Origin: JAKIVR01 sp035933635
GTDB lineage: Archaea > Thermoplasmatota > Thermoplasmata > Lutacidiplasmatales > UBA184
DNA: 10,417 nucleotides
Direction of reading: 5' to 3'
NCBI GenBank assembly: GCA_035933635.1
Contig: DASYYY010000042.1
Span: forward strand, 1-10,417
Shown here: positions 1 through 6,893 of the stretch, piece by piece
Layout of the letters: each line of letters opens with the position of its first letter
Numbering within the stretch: the first letter of the stretch is position 1
Program-made: the position numbers and the translations under genes
The notes under the pieces: model-generated
The model's input: the letters and a program-made list of their open reading frames with translations, nothing else
Database searches by the model: none
What the model was told of the DNA's origin: nothing

Positions 1-64
1 CCGTGAGGCGTGGAGGACCGGCAACCAAAGACAGAACGCGCAAGCGGCAAAGAAGGCGACAACG

Positions 65-574
65 ATGGTGGAGAAGACATTGACGAAGGTCCGTGACCTG
101 ACGCCGAGCTCGAAGCAAGTCAACGTTCACGCGAAAGTGACGAACGTTGGCGATGCGAAGGAGGTCATGGGCAAGTACGGTGACCCCCGCAAGGTGGCGG
201 AAGCGGTCATTGGCGACGAGACAGCGACGATTACCCTCTCGCTCTGGAACGAGCAGATCGGTTCCATCGCGAAGGACGACGTGATCCTGATCGACAACGG
301 CTACGTATCCTTGGTCCGGGGGCACATGAGGCTCAACGTCGGCCGGTACGGGTCGATGACGAAGTCGAACGACCCGATCGCGGAGGTCAACGCCTCGCTG
401 GACATGAGCCAGCAGGAGTTCGAGTCCGAGCGGCGGTCCTTCGGCGGCGGCGGCTATCGGGGCGGCGGCGACCGCGGCTACGGCGGCGGGGGACGCGGCT
501 ACGGTGGCGGCGGTGGCGGGGACCGTGGTGGTGGGGGCGGGCAAGAGCGCTCGTCCAACTACAAGCGCTACTAG
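65..574 (+). CDS. Single-stranded DNA-binding protein, single OB fold with Gly/Arg tail (crenarchaeal SSB type)
   Basis: This 169-residue protein probably binds single-stranded DNA (possibly RNA) during replication and repair. Residues about 8-100 form one OB fold. They match Sulfolobus SSB in pattern: EAVIGDETATITLSLW (46-61), then a strand ending IDNGYVSLVRGHMRLNVG (76-93). Trp61 sits where Sulfolobus SSB has a base-stacking Trp, but the other two aromatic positions appear to be Tyr80 and Val84. Residues 127-159 are almost pure Gly with RG, RGY and DRG steps. The end (QERSSNYKRY) is basic, unlike the acidic tip of the Sulfolobus protein. The ATG at 65 is the first start in an open frame. 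A weak purine stretch (AAGAAGG) precedes it and no TATA box lies at leaderless distance, so the promoter may be outside the window. A hairpin follows the stop. The family call is firm; the exact nucleic-acid target is not shown. Confidence 0.88.
   Translation: MVEKTLTKVRDLTPSSKQVNVHAKVTNVGDAKEVMGKYGDPRKVAEAVIGDETATITLSLWNEQIGSIAKDDVILIDNGYVSLVRGHMRLNVGRYGSMTKSNDPIAEVNASLDMSQQEFESERRSFGGGGYRGGGDRGYGGGGRGYGGGGGGDRGGGGGQERSSNYKRY
443..541 (+). repeat. Low-complexity Gly-rich coding repeat (RGG/RGY-like tail)
   Basis: These bases encode residues 127-159 of the SSB-like protein. Glycine runs of 3-6 are separated by YR, DR and RGY. The DNA consists of GGC/GGT/GGG repeats, with guanine runs at 488-492, 518-521, 533-537 and 539-541 on the coding strand. 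Similar RGG-type tails in other nucleic-acid-binding proteins are flexible and add non-specific affinity. That role is inferred here. Confidence 0.85.
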
Positions 575-592
575 GCCGACCGGCCCAGTTCA

Positions 593-640
593 GCGGGCGG
601 CGAAGGCCGCCCGCCAACCCGTTCTTCCTTTCCCATTTCT
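593..640 (+). terminator. Hairpin plus pyrimidine-rich tract after the SSB gene
   Basis: GCGGGCGGC at 593-601 pairs perfectly with GCCGCCCGC at 606-614, giving a 9-bp GC stem with a GAAG tetraloop. A T/C-rich run at 620-640 (TTCTTCCTTTCCC and TTTCT) follows. It starts 19 bases after the SSB stop codon and lies upstream of the next gene's promoter. Archaeal RNA polymerase terminates mainly at U-rich tracts, so the tract may be the working part and the hairpin a 3' end stabiliser. Confidence 0.65.
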
Positions 641-684
641 GTCCGTCGAACTTCCAGCGGGCAGACTACCGACCCGAACCGATT

Positions 685-693
685 CCTAAATAC
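685..693 (+). promoter_or_regulatory. TATA box for the Trx-fold/RAM gene
   Basis: CCTAAATAC stands out in GC-rich DNA and is centred about 27 nt before the ATG at 717. Transcription would then begin at or very near the start codon (leaderless). No Shine-Dalgarno sequence is visible between the box and the ATG. Confidence 0.6.
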
Positions 694-716
694 GAGCGGG
701 CCGTTCGCCGTCGACG

Positions 717-1379
717 ATGCCCGACCCCAAGCCTCCCCTGACATTGTACGTCGAGAGCCGCAAGGCCATCACCAGCTTCTACCGCCACGGGCGGCCCTCG
801 GCCGAAGGCGGGTCGGTGCCCGTGGGAGACATCTCCCCCACTGACGACAGCGCCGAGGTCGGCGCGACCCAGTTCTTCCTCTCCGACGACCAGGCCCGGG
901 CGGTCGCGCTCGTCGAGGAGCTCGCGGGCGCCCGGGGCTACGCCATCGACGTCAAGGACATCGCCAAGGCCGGGCGGCTGGAGCGGATCGTCACCGAGCA
1001 TCTCCGCAACGTCACCACCTTCCCCGTCCTCATCGCCCCCGACGGCCGGCGTCTCGAGGGGTCGACGAACTTCACCGAGGAACGGATCTGCGAGATGATG
1101 CCGACCGAGCTCCCCCACCAGCGGGCGTTCAGCTACCTCAAGGTCCGCGGCGGGGACTTCGAAACCGTCCGCAAGGGGCTGCTCAACTTCAACGAGGTCC
1201 GGGAGATCCATTTCCTGACCGGCGACTGGGACGTCTTCGTCGTCCTCGAGTTCATGGCGGGGGCGACCTCCAAGCGCCAGGTCCTGGAGTTCGTCACCCA
1301 GCAGATCCGGGCGATGCCCGAGGTCGTGGACACGAGCACCCTGGTGCCCGAGGTCACGGTCACCAAGTTCCCGATCTGA
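717..1379 (+). CDS. Thioredoxin-fold domain fused to Lrp/AsnC ligand-binding (RAM) domain; no DNA-binding helix-turn-helix
   Basis: The 220-residue product is a likely cytoplasmic regulatory or sensor protein. Residues about 136-215 fit an Lrp/AsnC RAM domain: first strand AFSYLKVRGG, helix through 150-160, the diagnostic turn LTGDWDVFVVLE (167-178), and helix RQVLEFVTQQIRAM ending in PEVVDTST. RAM domains oligomerise and bind small effectors such as amino acids. In place of the usual N-terminal helix-turn-helix, residues about 51-128 suggest a glutaredoxin/thioredoxin-like order: strand TQFFL, helix, strand YAIDVKDI, helix, TTFPVLIAPDG with a likely cis-proline at 103, strand, and C-terminal helix. 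The usual CxxC is replaced by SDDQ (56-59), so I infer no disulfide chemistry. The only cysteine is Cys125. Residues 1-50 are unassigned. The gene has its own TATA box and meets the GNAT gene tail to tail, 36 bases away. The RAM call is strong; the Trx-fold call is by pattern only. Confidence 0.8.
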   Translation: MPDPKPPLTLYVESRKAITSFYRHGRPSAEGGSVPVGDISPTDDSAEVGATQFFLSDDQARAVALVEELAGARGYAIDVKDIAKAGRLERIVTEHLRNVTTFPVLIAPDGRRLEGSTNFTEERICEMMPTELPHQRAFSYLKVRGGDFETVRKGLLNFNEVREIHFLTGDWDVFVVLEFMAGATSKRQVLEFVTQQIRAMPEVVDTSTLVPEVTVTKFPI

Positions 1380-1415
1380 GCACGCGACCCGGCGCGGTGC
1401 GGCCTCGCCGTGAGT

Positions 1416-2246
1416 CTACGGCTCCAGGCCGCTGCCGCAGTCGATCCAGGCCGACGCCCCGGTACGGACGAACCCGAGTTTGCGGTAGAGCCCGATGGCC
1501 GCGTGGTTGTCGGAGGCGACGAAGAGTCCGGCCCGGCCCGTGGCGCGCAGCGCATCGCGAGCCACCGCGCTCGTGACCTCCGTGGCGAGCCCGCGGCGCC
1601 GGTACTGCGGGAGCGTCTCGACCCCGGAGATGATCCAGAGGTCATCGGTCCGGATGTTGGCCGCCGCCACGGCCGCGAGGACCCCGTCGAGGAAGATCCC
1701 GTAGACGTTCCACCGGGCGAGGTGCTGCCGGTTCGCCTCCAGAATCTCGGGGGTCCGGGGGACAGCGGCCGGGACGACCATGCGGGCGTACTCCTCCGTG
1801 TGTTCAGGCCCGAGCCGTACCGCGCGGACAGGCTCCGCGAGCGCATCCCGCGAGGATTCGAGGAGCATGAGATCCTCCGAGATCACGCGGGCCGCGGACC
1901 TACGCTCACGAACCGCGCCGACGAAAGACGGGTCGGCGGTGACCACGCACGGCGGTTCGGGCAGGTGCTCGGCGAGCCCACGCGCCCCCGCGGGCGCACC
2001 GGAGAAGTACACCCACCGGGCGACCGCCGGGGTGGAGTGGTCGATGAGCAAGTGGGCGATCGGCGCCCCGCCGGCCCGTGCGACCCAGAACTGGGCTTCG
2101 GGACGTTCGCGCTCGAGAACGTGGATCACGTAGGAGTTGCGGACCGGATCTCGGCGCAGATACTCCCGGATCTCGTTGGTCGGCCCGCGGGAGGGCTCTT
2201 CCTCGATAGTAGGAGGGGGACCGTCGGTCGGTGATGGGCCGGACAT
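1416..2246 (-). CDS. GNAT-family N-acetyltransferase with extra N-terminal domain
   Basis: This is a 276-residue acetyl-CoA-dependent acetyltransferase of unknown substrate. The catalytic GNAT fold lies in about 140-270. Motif A is GVETLPQYRRRGLATEV (208-224), containing the RRRGLA pyrophosphate-binding loop. Motif B is NHAAIGLYRKLGFVRTG (247-263). Residues about 24-125 form a separate domain beginning EIREYLRRDPVRNSYVIHVL, which recalls the N-terminal half of two-part GNATs (the DUF4081 kind); that comparison is from memory. I chose the ATG at 2246 because the frame upstream encodes only an Arg/Ser/Pro-rich stretch overlapping the end of carB. The start is 31 bases after the carB stop on the same strand, with no clear ribosome site or TATA box, so it is probably read as the last gene of the carAB transcript. 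Whether it has a role in pyrimidine or arginine metabolism cannot be told. Confidence 0.85.
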   Translation of the reverse strand: MSGPSPTDGPPPTIEEEPSRGPTNEIREYLRRDPVRNSYVIHVLERERPEAQFWVARAGGAPIAHLLIDHSTPAVARWVYFSGAPAGARGLAEHLPEPPCVVTADPSFVGAVRERRSAARVISEDLMLLESSRDALAEPVRAVRLGPEHTEEYARMVVPAAVPRTPEILEANRQHLARWNVYGIFLDGVLAAVAAANIRTDDLWIISGVETLPQYRRRGLATEVTSAVARDALRATGRAGLFVASDNHAAIGLYRKLGFVRTGASAWIDCGSGLEP

Positions 2247-2277
2247 CGGCGAGGACCGCCGGCCTCTCCGACTCCGG

Positions 2278-5200
2278 TCAGCTCGCTCGGTCGCGGCGCA
2301 CCGCACGACGGCGGCGGGCGCGGCGGGGCGAGAGGGGGACCTCGACCGGGGCCCGGACCGCACCACCGGGTTCGGGGGTATCGTAGAGCGGCGTGACGGT
2401 CACCGGGTGGTGCTCGAGCCAATCCAGTCCCTCGACGTAGGCGGCGAAGGCCTCGAGATTGGTGAACAGCGGTACGCCCATCTCGATGGCGCGCCGGCGC
2501 AGGACGTACTCGTCCTCGAGCATCCGCTCGAACTTCTCCTGCGTGAGGGAGAGCGGGACGTTGAGCATCAGGTCGATCTTGCCGCCGTCGACCTCCTCCA
2601 GCACGTTCGGCTTGCGGTCGGGCTCGCTTACCTTGTGCAAGACGCGGACGGACCGGAACCCCTTCGCCGACAGGTAGGCGGCGGTGTCCTCGGTCCCGGC
2701 CAGCCGGAACCCCATCCGGGTGAGCCGACCGGCGATCGGCACGAGCGCCTCCTTGAGCACCGGCCCGCCGACCGACAGGAACGCGGTGCCGCCCCTTGGG
2801 ACCAGTCGGACCCCGGTGGCCACCAGCGCCTTGACGAGGGCGTCGGGGAAGGTCGGCCCGAAGCAGGCCACCTCGCCGGTGGACTGCATCTCGACTCCGA
2901 GCATGGGGTCGGAGCCGGTGAGCTGAAGGAAGGAGAACTGCGGCACCTTGACCCCCCACTGGTTGGGCGGAAGGGGCGCCTGGCCGGTCTGGTGGAGCGG
3001 CCGGTCCAGGAGCGCCCGGGCCGCCTCGCGCAGCAGGTCGACCCGGGTGGCCTTGGCGAGGAAGGGCAGCGAGCGGCTCGCCCGCAGGTTCAACTCGATG
3101 ATCTGGAAGCGGCCGTCCTTGACCAGGAACTGCAGGTTGAAGGGGCCCCGGATGGCGAGCGCCCGGGCGAGTTGCCGGGCGACCCCCATGAGCTCCTCCT
3201 GGACCTCCATCGGGGTGTGGCGCGGGGGCAGACAGAAGATCGCGTCGCCGGAGTGGACCCCGGCGAGCTCGACATGCTCGAGGATCCCGGCGACGAGCAC
3301 CTCGTCACCCCGGGCCACGGCGTCGAGCTCGACCTCGTCGGCGCCCTCGACGAACTTCGAGAGGACCACGGGGTACTCGGGCGACAATCGGACCGCCTGC
3401 TGCAGGAACCGCTCGAGGTCGTGCTGGCCCCAGATGACGCGCATCGCCTGGCCGCTGAGCACGTAGGACGGTCGGACGAGCACCGGATAGCCGACCTCGT
3501 CGGCGAACGCCTCCGCTTCGGCGACGGTGGTGAACGCCCTCCAGGCCGGCTGGGGGATCTGGAGCTGCTCGAGCAGTCGTCCGAACCGGGAACGGTCCTC
3601 GGCGGTGTCGATCGAGGAGGGAGCGGTCCCGAGGACGGGCACCCCGCACATCGCCAACAGCGGCGTCAGGTTCTGGGCGAGCTGGCTCCCGACACAGGTC
3701 ACCACGCCCTGGAACCCTTCGAAGTCGCAGATGTCGCGGACCCGTTCGAGGGTGATCTCCTCGAAGTAGAGCCGGTCGGAGCGGTCGTAGTCGGTGGAGA
3801 CCGTCTCCGGGTTCGAGTTGAGCACGACGACCCGGGGAACGCCTTCGGCGTTGAGCCCGCGCACGAGGTTCATCGTCGACCAGTCGAACTCCACGCTCGA
3901 GCCGATCCGGTACGGGCCGGCGCCGAGGACCAGGACGCTCCCTTTCGGTGACGGGGTGACGTCGTCGGCGTCGGCGCGGTAGGTCAGGTAGAGGTAGTTC
4001 GTCCGGGCGGGCCATTCCCCGGCCAGCGTGTCGATCATCCGTGCGCGCGGCAGCACGCCGGCGGCGATGCGGCGGCGTCGGAGCTCTTCTTCATCGGACT
4101 TCAGCGCCCGCGCGATGGCCCGGTCCGACAGCCCGAGCTCCTTGGCCCGACGGAGGAGCGCCGTAGACAGCGATGCGCCCGCGGTCCGTTCGAGCTCCGC
4201 CTGGACCTGCTCGATCCGGCGCAGCTCGTGGAGGAACCACGGGTCGATCGCCGTGTGCCGCCCGAGCGCCTCGGGCGTGGCGCCGGCGCGCAGCGCCTCG
4301 AGCAGCTTGTCGAGGATCTCCGGCTGCATGGGGAGCAGCTCCGGAAGGACCTGCTCGAGCGGCCTCGTCTCCTTCGGGGGGACGAGGTCGTTGCGGGGGT
4401 CGCACATCCGGACGGCCTTGCTCAGCGCCTCGGGGAACGACGCGCCGATGCCCATGACCTCCCCGACGGACTTCATCGACGGACCCAGGCTGCGGTCCGC
4501 GTGGACGAACTTGTTGAGGTCCCAGCGGGGGAGCTTGACCACGACGTAGTCCAGGGCCGGCTCGAAACAGGCCGTGGTGACCCCCGTGACCCGGTTCTTC
4601 AGTTCCGGGAGGGTGTAGCCGAGGGCGAGCTTCGCGGCCACGTAGGCGAGCGGGTAGCCGGTCGCCTTCGACGCCAGCGCGCTCGAGCGGGAGAGCCGCG
4701 CGTTGATCTCGATCGCGTAGTACTCCTCGCTGGTCGGGTCGAGCGCGAACTGGATGTTGCACTCCCCGACGATGCCGCAGACCTCCGCGGCGCGCAAGGC
4801 CGCCTGGCGCAGCTTCTGGTACTCGGAATCCGACAGGGTCTGGGAGGGGGCGATGACGATGTTGTCACCGGTGTGGACGCGCATGGAGAGCATGTTCTCC
4901 ATGTTGCACACCGTCAGGGCCGTGCCGGCCCGGTCGCGGACGATCTCGTACTCGATCTGCTTGAACTCCCCGACGTACCGCTCGAGGAGGACCTGGCCGA
5001 CCGGTGAGATGCGGAGTCCCCGGCGGACCACCTCGCGGAGGTTCTCGGGGTCCCGGGCGATCCCCCCGCCTTTGCCCCCGAGGGTGAACGCCACACGGAC
5101 CATCACCGGGTAGCCGAGCGCCCCCGCGGCCTCGAGCGCCTCTTCCTCGGAGTAGACCGCCTTGGCCGGGAGCACGGGGACCCGGGCCCGGTGCATCAGC

Positions 5201-5598
5201 TCGATGAACTTCGCCCGGTCCTCGGTCCCGCGGATGCCGGCGAGCGGCGTGCCGAGGACCTGGGCGCCGATGCGGCGGAAGGCCCCGCGGTCGGCGAGCT
5301 GGACCCCGCAGTTGAGCGCGGTCTGGCCCCCGAAACTGAGCAGGACGCCCTCGGGGCGCTCCGACTCCAGGATCGGCTCGACGAACTCCGGTACGAGCGG
5401 CTGAAAGTACACCCGGCCGTTCTTGGGCCGGTCGGTCTGCAACGTGGCGATGTTCGGGTTGACGACGACGGCGTAGACGCCCTCCTCCTCGAGCGCCTTG
5501 AGGCACTGGCTACCGGAGTAGTCGAACTCGCCGGCCTCGCCGATCTTGAGCGCGCCCGAACCGAGGACAATGACCTTGCGGGGCGGAGTGATCGTCAC
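2278..5598 (-). CDS. carB: Carbamoyl-phosphate synthase large subunit
   Basis: The 1106-residue large subunit makes carbamoyl phosphate from bicarbonate, two ATP and ammonia channelled from CarA, for pyrimidine and arginine synthesis. The first synthetase half opens with VIVLGSGALKIGEAGEFDYS. Its ATP-grasp glycine loop LGGKGGGIA is near 172-179 and EINARLSRSSALASKATGYP starts near 294. An oligomerisation segment spans about 395-545. The second half begins near 553 (VLVLGAGPYRIGSSVEFDWS), with SYVLSGQAMRVIW near 710. An MGS-like allosteric domain from about 933 contains GKIDLMLNVPLSL. The last 40 or so residues are an Arg-rich extension absent from E. coli CarB (1073 residues). The start is GTG at 5598: its last two bases are the first two of the carA TGA, a 4-bp GTGA overlap typical of coupled translation. 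The same frame stays open to 6510, but that part is a shadow of carA. Wording such as NARLSRSS and MKSVGEVMGIG is closer to eukaryotic CAD/CPS than to E. coli. Confidence 0.97.
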   Translation of the reverse strand: MTITPPRKVIVLGSGALKIGEAGEFDYSGSQCLKALEEEGVYAVVVNPNIATLQTDRPKNGRVYFQPLVPEFVEPILESERPEGVLLSFGGQTALNCGVQLADRGAFRRIGAQVLGTPLAGIRGTEDRAKFIELMHRARVPVLPAKAVYSEEEALEAAGALGYPVMVRVAFTLGGKGGGIARDPENLREVVRRGLRISPVGQVLLERYVGEFKQIEYEIVRDRAGTALTVCNMENMLSMRVHTGDNIVIAPSQTLSDSEYQKLRQAALRAAEVCGIVGECNIQFALDPTSEEYYAIEINARLSRSSALASKATGYPLAYVAAKLALGYTLPELKNRVTGVTTACFEPALDYVVVKLPRWDLNKFVHADRSLGPSMKSVGEVMGIGASFPEALSKAVRMCDPRNDLVPPKETRPLEQVLPELLPMQPEILDKLLEALRAGATPEALGRHTAIDPWFLHELRRIEQVQAELERTAGASLSTALLRRAKELGLSDRAIARALKSDEEELRRRRIAAGVLPRARMIDTLAGEWPARTNYLYLTYRADADDVTPSPKGSVLVLGAGPYRIGSSVEFDWSTMNLVRGLNAEGVPRVVVLNSNPETVSTDYDRSDRLYFEEITLERVRDICDFEGFQGVVTCVGSQLAQNLTPLLAMCGVPVLGTAPSSIDTAEDRSRFGRLLEQLQIPQPAWRAFTTVAEAEAFADEVGYPVLVRPSYVLSGQAMRVIWGQHDLERFLQQAVRLSPEYPVVLSKFVEGADEVELDAVARGDEVLVAGILEHVELAGVHSGDAIFCLPPRHTPMEVQEELMGVARQLARALAIRGPFNLQFLVKDGRFQIIELNLRASRSLPFLAKATRVDLLREAARALLDRPLHQTGQAPLPPNQWGVKVPQFSFLQLTGSDPMLGVEMQSTGEVACFGPTFPDALVKALVATGVRLVPRGGTAFLSVGGPVLKEALVPIAGRLTRMGFRLAGTEDTAAYLSAKGFRSVRVLHKVSEPDRKPNVLEEVDGGKIDLMLNVPLSLTQEKFERMLEDEYVLRRRAIEMGVPLFTNLEAFAAYVEGLDWLEHHPVTVTPLYDTPEPGGAVRAPVEVPLSPRRARRRRAVRRDRAS

Positions 5599-6776
5599 GC
5601 CGCCCTCCGCCGGACCTTTTCCGCGAACAGGTCGAAGACGAACCCCGCCTCCTGCGGACCGGGGTGCCCTTCCGGGTGGCCCTGCAGCGCGATCGTCCGC
5701 CCGCGTGCGTCCCGGAGCGCCTCGAGCGTGTCGTCGTCGGGATTGACCGCCCACGGCGCCAAACCCGTGTCGTGGAGGGACTTGGGATCGACCGCGTAGC
5801 CGTGGTTCTCGCTCGCGATGAGCGCGCGGCCGTCGTTGAAGCAGACCGTCTTGTTCTGCCCCCGGTGGCCGTACTTCATCTTGTAGGTGCTCGCGCCGCG
5901 CGACAGCGCGAGCAGTTGGTGGCCGAGGCAGATCCCGAGCGTCGGGATGCCGCGGTGCCGCGCCTCGCCGAGCGCCTCGATCGACGGACCCAGCGTGGAG
6001 GGGTCGCCCGGGCCGTTGCCGACGAGCAATCCGGAGATCTTGCGTCCCTCCCAGGTCTCCGGGATAGGCTCGTCGTGCGGGAGCCGAAGGACCGAAACAC
6101 CACGCTGCAGCAGCGAACGGATGATGCTCGCCTTCACCCCGCAGTCCGGAAGCGCGACGAGGGGTCCGCCGTTCGCCGCGTAGAACTCCGGCGCGGCGAC
6201 CGAGACCTCCGGCATGAACCGCTCCTCCTCGTAGCGCGGAGCCGCCTCGAGTCGACGGTGGAGTTCCTCGTCCTCCGGCCGGGGCCGGTCGACGCGTCCC
6301 ACGTCCAGCACACCGCGGAGCACCCCGGCCGACCGAAGATGCTCGGTCAGGCGACGCGTGTCGAGTCCGACGATGCCGGGAACCCCGCCCGCATCGAGCC
6401 AGTTCCCGAAGCTGCGCGAGGAGTTCCAATGGCTCGCCTCGGTGACGCCGCGCACCGCGACCCCGCGCACCTGGAGCTCCCGCGACTCGACGAACCGCGG
6501 GAGCCCCCACTCGTCCCGGGCTTCGGGGTCGGGGACCCCGTAGTTGCCGAGCAGCGGGTAGGTGAAGACCAGGATCTGGCCGCGGAAGGACGGGTCCGTG
6601 AGCGACTCGGGGTACCCGACCATCCCGGTCGTGAAGACCACCTCGCCGACCCGTGAGCCCGGCCGCCCGATGCCGCCGGCGTCGAACCGGGTACCGTCCT
6701 CCAGAAACAGGCTCGCCCGAAGCTCGGGTAAGCTTGGGTCCCGGCGCGTCGTCGTGAGTGACCCAACGCGTTCCAC
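5595..6776 (-). CDS. carA: Carbamoyl-phosphate synthase small subunit (glutamine amidotransferase)
   Basis: The 393-residue small subunit hydrolyses glutamine and passes ammonia to CarB. The N-terminal CPSase domain (about 20-150) includes GEVVFTTGMVGYPESLTDPS and TYPLLGNYGVP. A class I glutamine amidotransferase domain spans about 205-390. The nucleophile is Cys283 in GICLGHQLLAL, with His367 and Glu369 in LQGHPEGHPGP completing the triad. The oxyanion region NGPGDPS (254-260) is intact, so the enzyme should be active. Motifs such as TGMVGYPESLTDPS, SHW (115-117) and YKMKYGHRGQN resemble the eukaryotic CAD and Bacteroidetes form. The start is taken as GTG at 6776; no later ATG, GTG or TTG in frame precedes the conserved region. 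No TATA box lies at leaderless distance. The nearest AT-rich element on this strand is at 6788-6793, only 12-17 nt away, so either a short leader from a more distant promoter or a different start is possible. It overlaps carB by 4 bp. Confidence 0.96.
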   Translation of the reverse strand: MERVGSLTTTRRDPSLPELRASLFLEDGTRFDAGGIGRPGSRVGEVVFTTGMVGYPESLTDPSFRGQILVFTYPLLGNYGVPDPEARDEWGLPRFVESRELQVRGVAVRGVTEASHWNSSRSFGNWLDAGGVPGIVGLDTRRLTEHLRSAGVLRGVLDVGRVDRPRPEDEELHRRLEAAPRYEEERFMPEVSVAAPEFYAANGGPLVALPDCGVKASIIRSLLQRGVSVLRLPHDEPIPETWEGRKISGLLVGNGPGDPSTLGPSIEALGEARHRGIPTLGICLGHQLLALSRGASTYKMKYGHRGQNKTVCFNDGRALIASENHGYAVDPKSLHDTGLAPWAVNPDDDTLEALRDARGRTIALQGHPEGHPGPQEAGFVFDLFAEKVRRRAA

Positions 6777-6813
6777 ACGCGTTCGCTCTTTAACGGTTGT
6801 GGCGACGACGCGT
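6766..6813. repeat. Three phased ACGCGT palindromes over the carA start
   Basis: ACGCGT occurs at 6766-6771, 6777-6782 and 6808-6813. The first two belong to a perfect 8-bp direct repeat ACGCGTTC with an 11-bp period. The third is 31 bp further on. Spacings of 11, 31 and 42 bp are close to whole turns of the helix, so all three sites would face the same way. This would suit cooperative binding of a repressor or activator of carAB or the divergent flavoprotein gene. The function is inferred. Confidence 0.4.
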
Positions 6814-6863
6814 CTCGGACACGTTTCGCTCGACGTCCGGAGGTCCGCTTCGACGGGCGCGAC

Positions 6864-6872
6864 GGTTTAGAC
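6864..6872 (+). promoter_or_regulatory. TATA box for the thioredoxin-reductase-like gene
   Basis: GGTTTAGAC is centred about 26 nt upstream of the GTG at 6894, the leaderless spacing seen at other genes here. On the opposite strand it reads GTCTAAACC and could serve carA with a leader of about 65-70 nt, so one element might act in both directions. Confidence 0.55.
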
Positions 6873-6893
6873 TCTCGCGCCGGTGCCGAACGA

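Noticed and set aside
1..64. End of a preceding gene or promoter at the left edge
   Set aside because: An in-frame TGA at 4-6 could be a stop, but too little sequence remains to support any product, and no TATA box is visible.
443..541. G-quadruplex in the SSB coding tail
   Set aside because: Four G-runs exist, but two of the loops are long (25 and 11 bases) and the pattern is explained by Gly codons.
574..585. GGCCGACCGGCC, repeated at 7929-7940, as a repeat family or terminator
   Set aside because: It is only a 4-bp stem with a 4-base loop in very GC-rich sequence, and two copies can arise by chance. Their distances from the stop codons differ and no T-rich tract follows directly.
1380..1415. 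Terminator between the convergent RAM and GNAT genes
   Set aside because: I see no clear hairpin and no T-rich tract on either strand.
2247..2366. Earlier start for the GNAT protein
   Set aside because: The added 40 residues are Ser/Arg/Pro-rich and overlap the carB coding end. The ATG at 2246 gives a normal gene gap.
2137..3951. 604-codon open frame on the plus strand opposite carB
   Set aside because: It runs antisense to a clearly real gene and is rich in Asp/Glu/Arg/Gly/Leu with no recognisable motif. Long antisense frames are expected in GC-rich DNA with strong third-position bias.
5599..6510. In-frame extension of carB by 304 codons across carA
   Set aside because: The translation is Arg/Gly/Pro-rich without family motifs, while carA occupies the same DNA in another frame with an intact catalytic triad. 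It is a product of high GC content.
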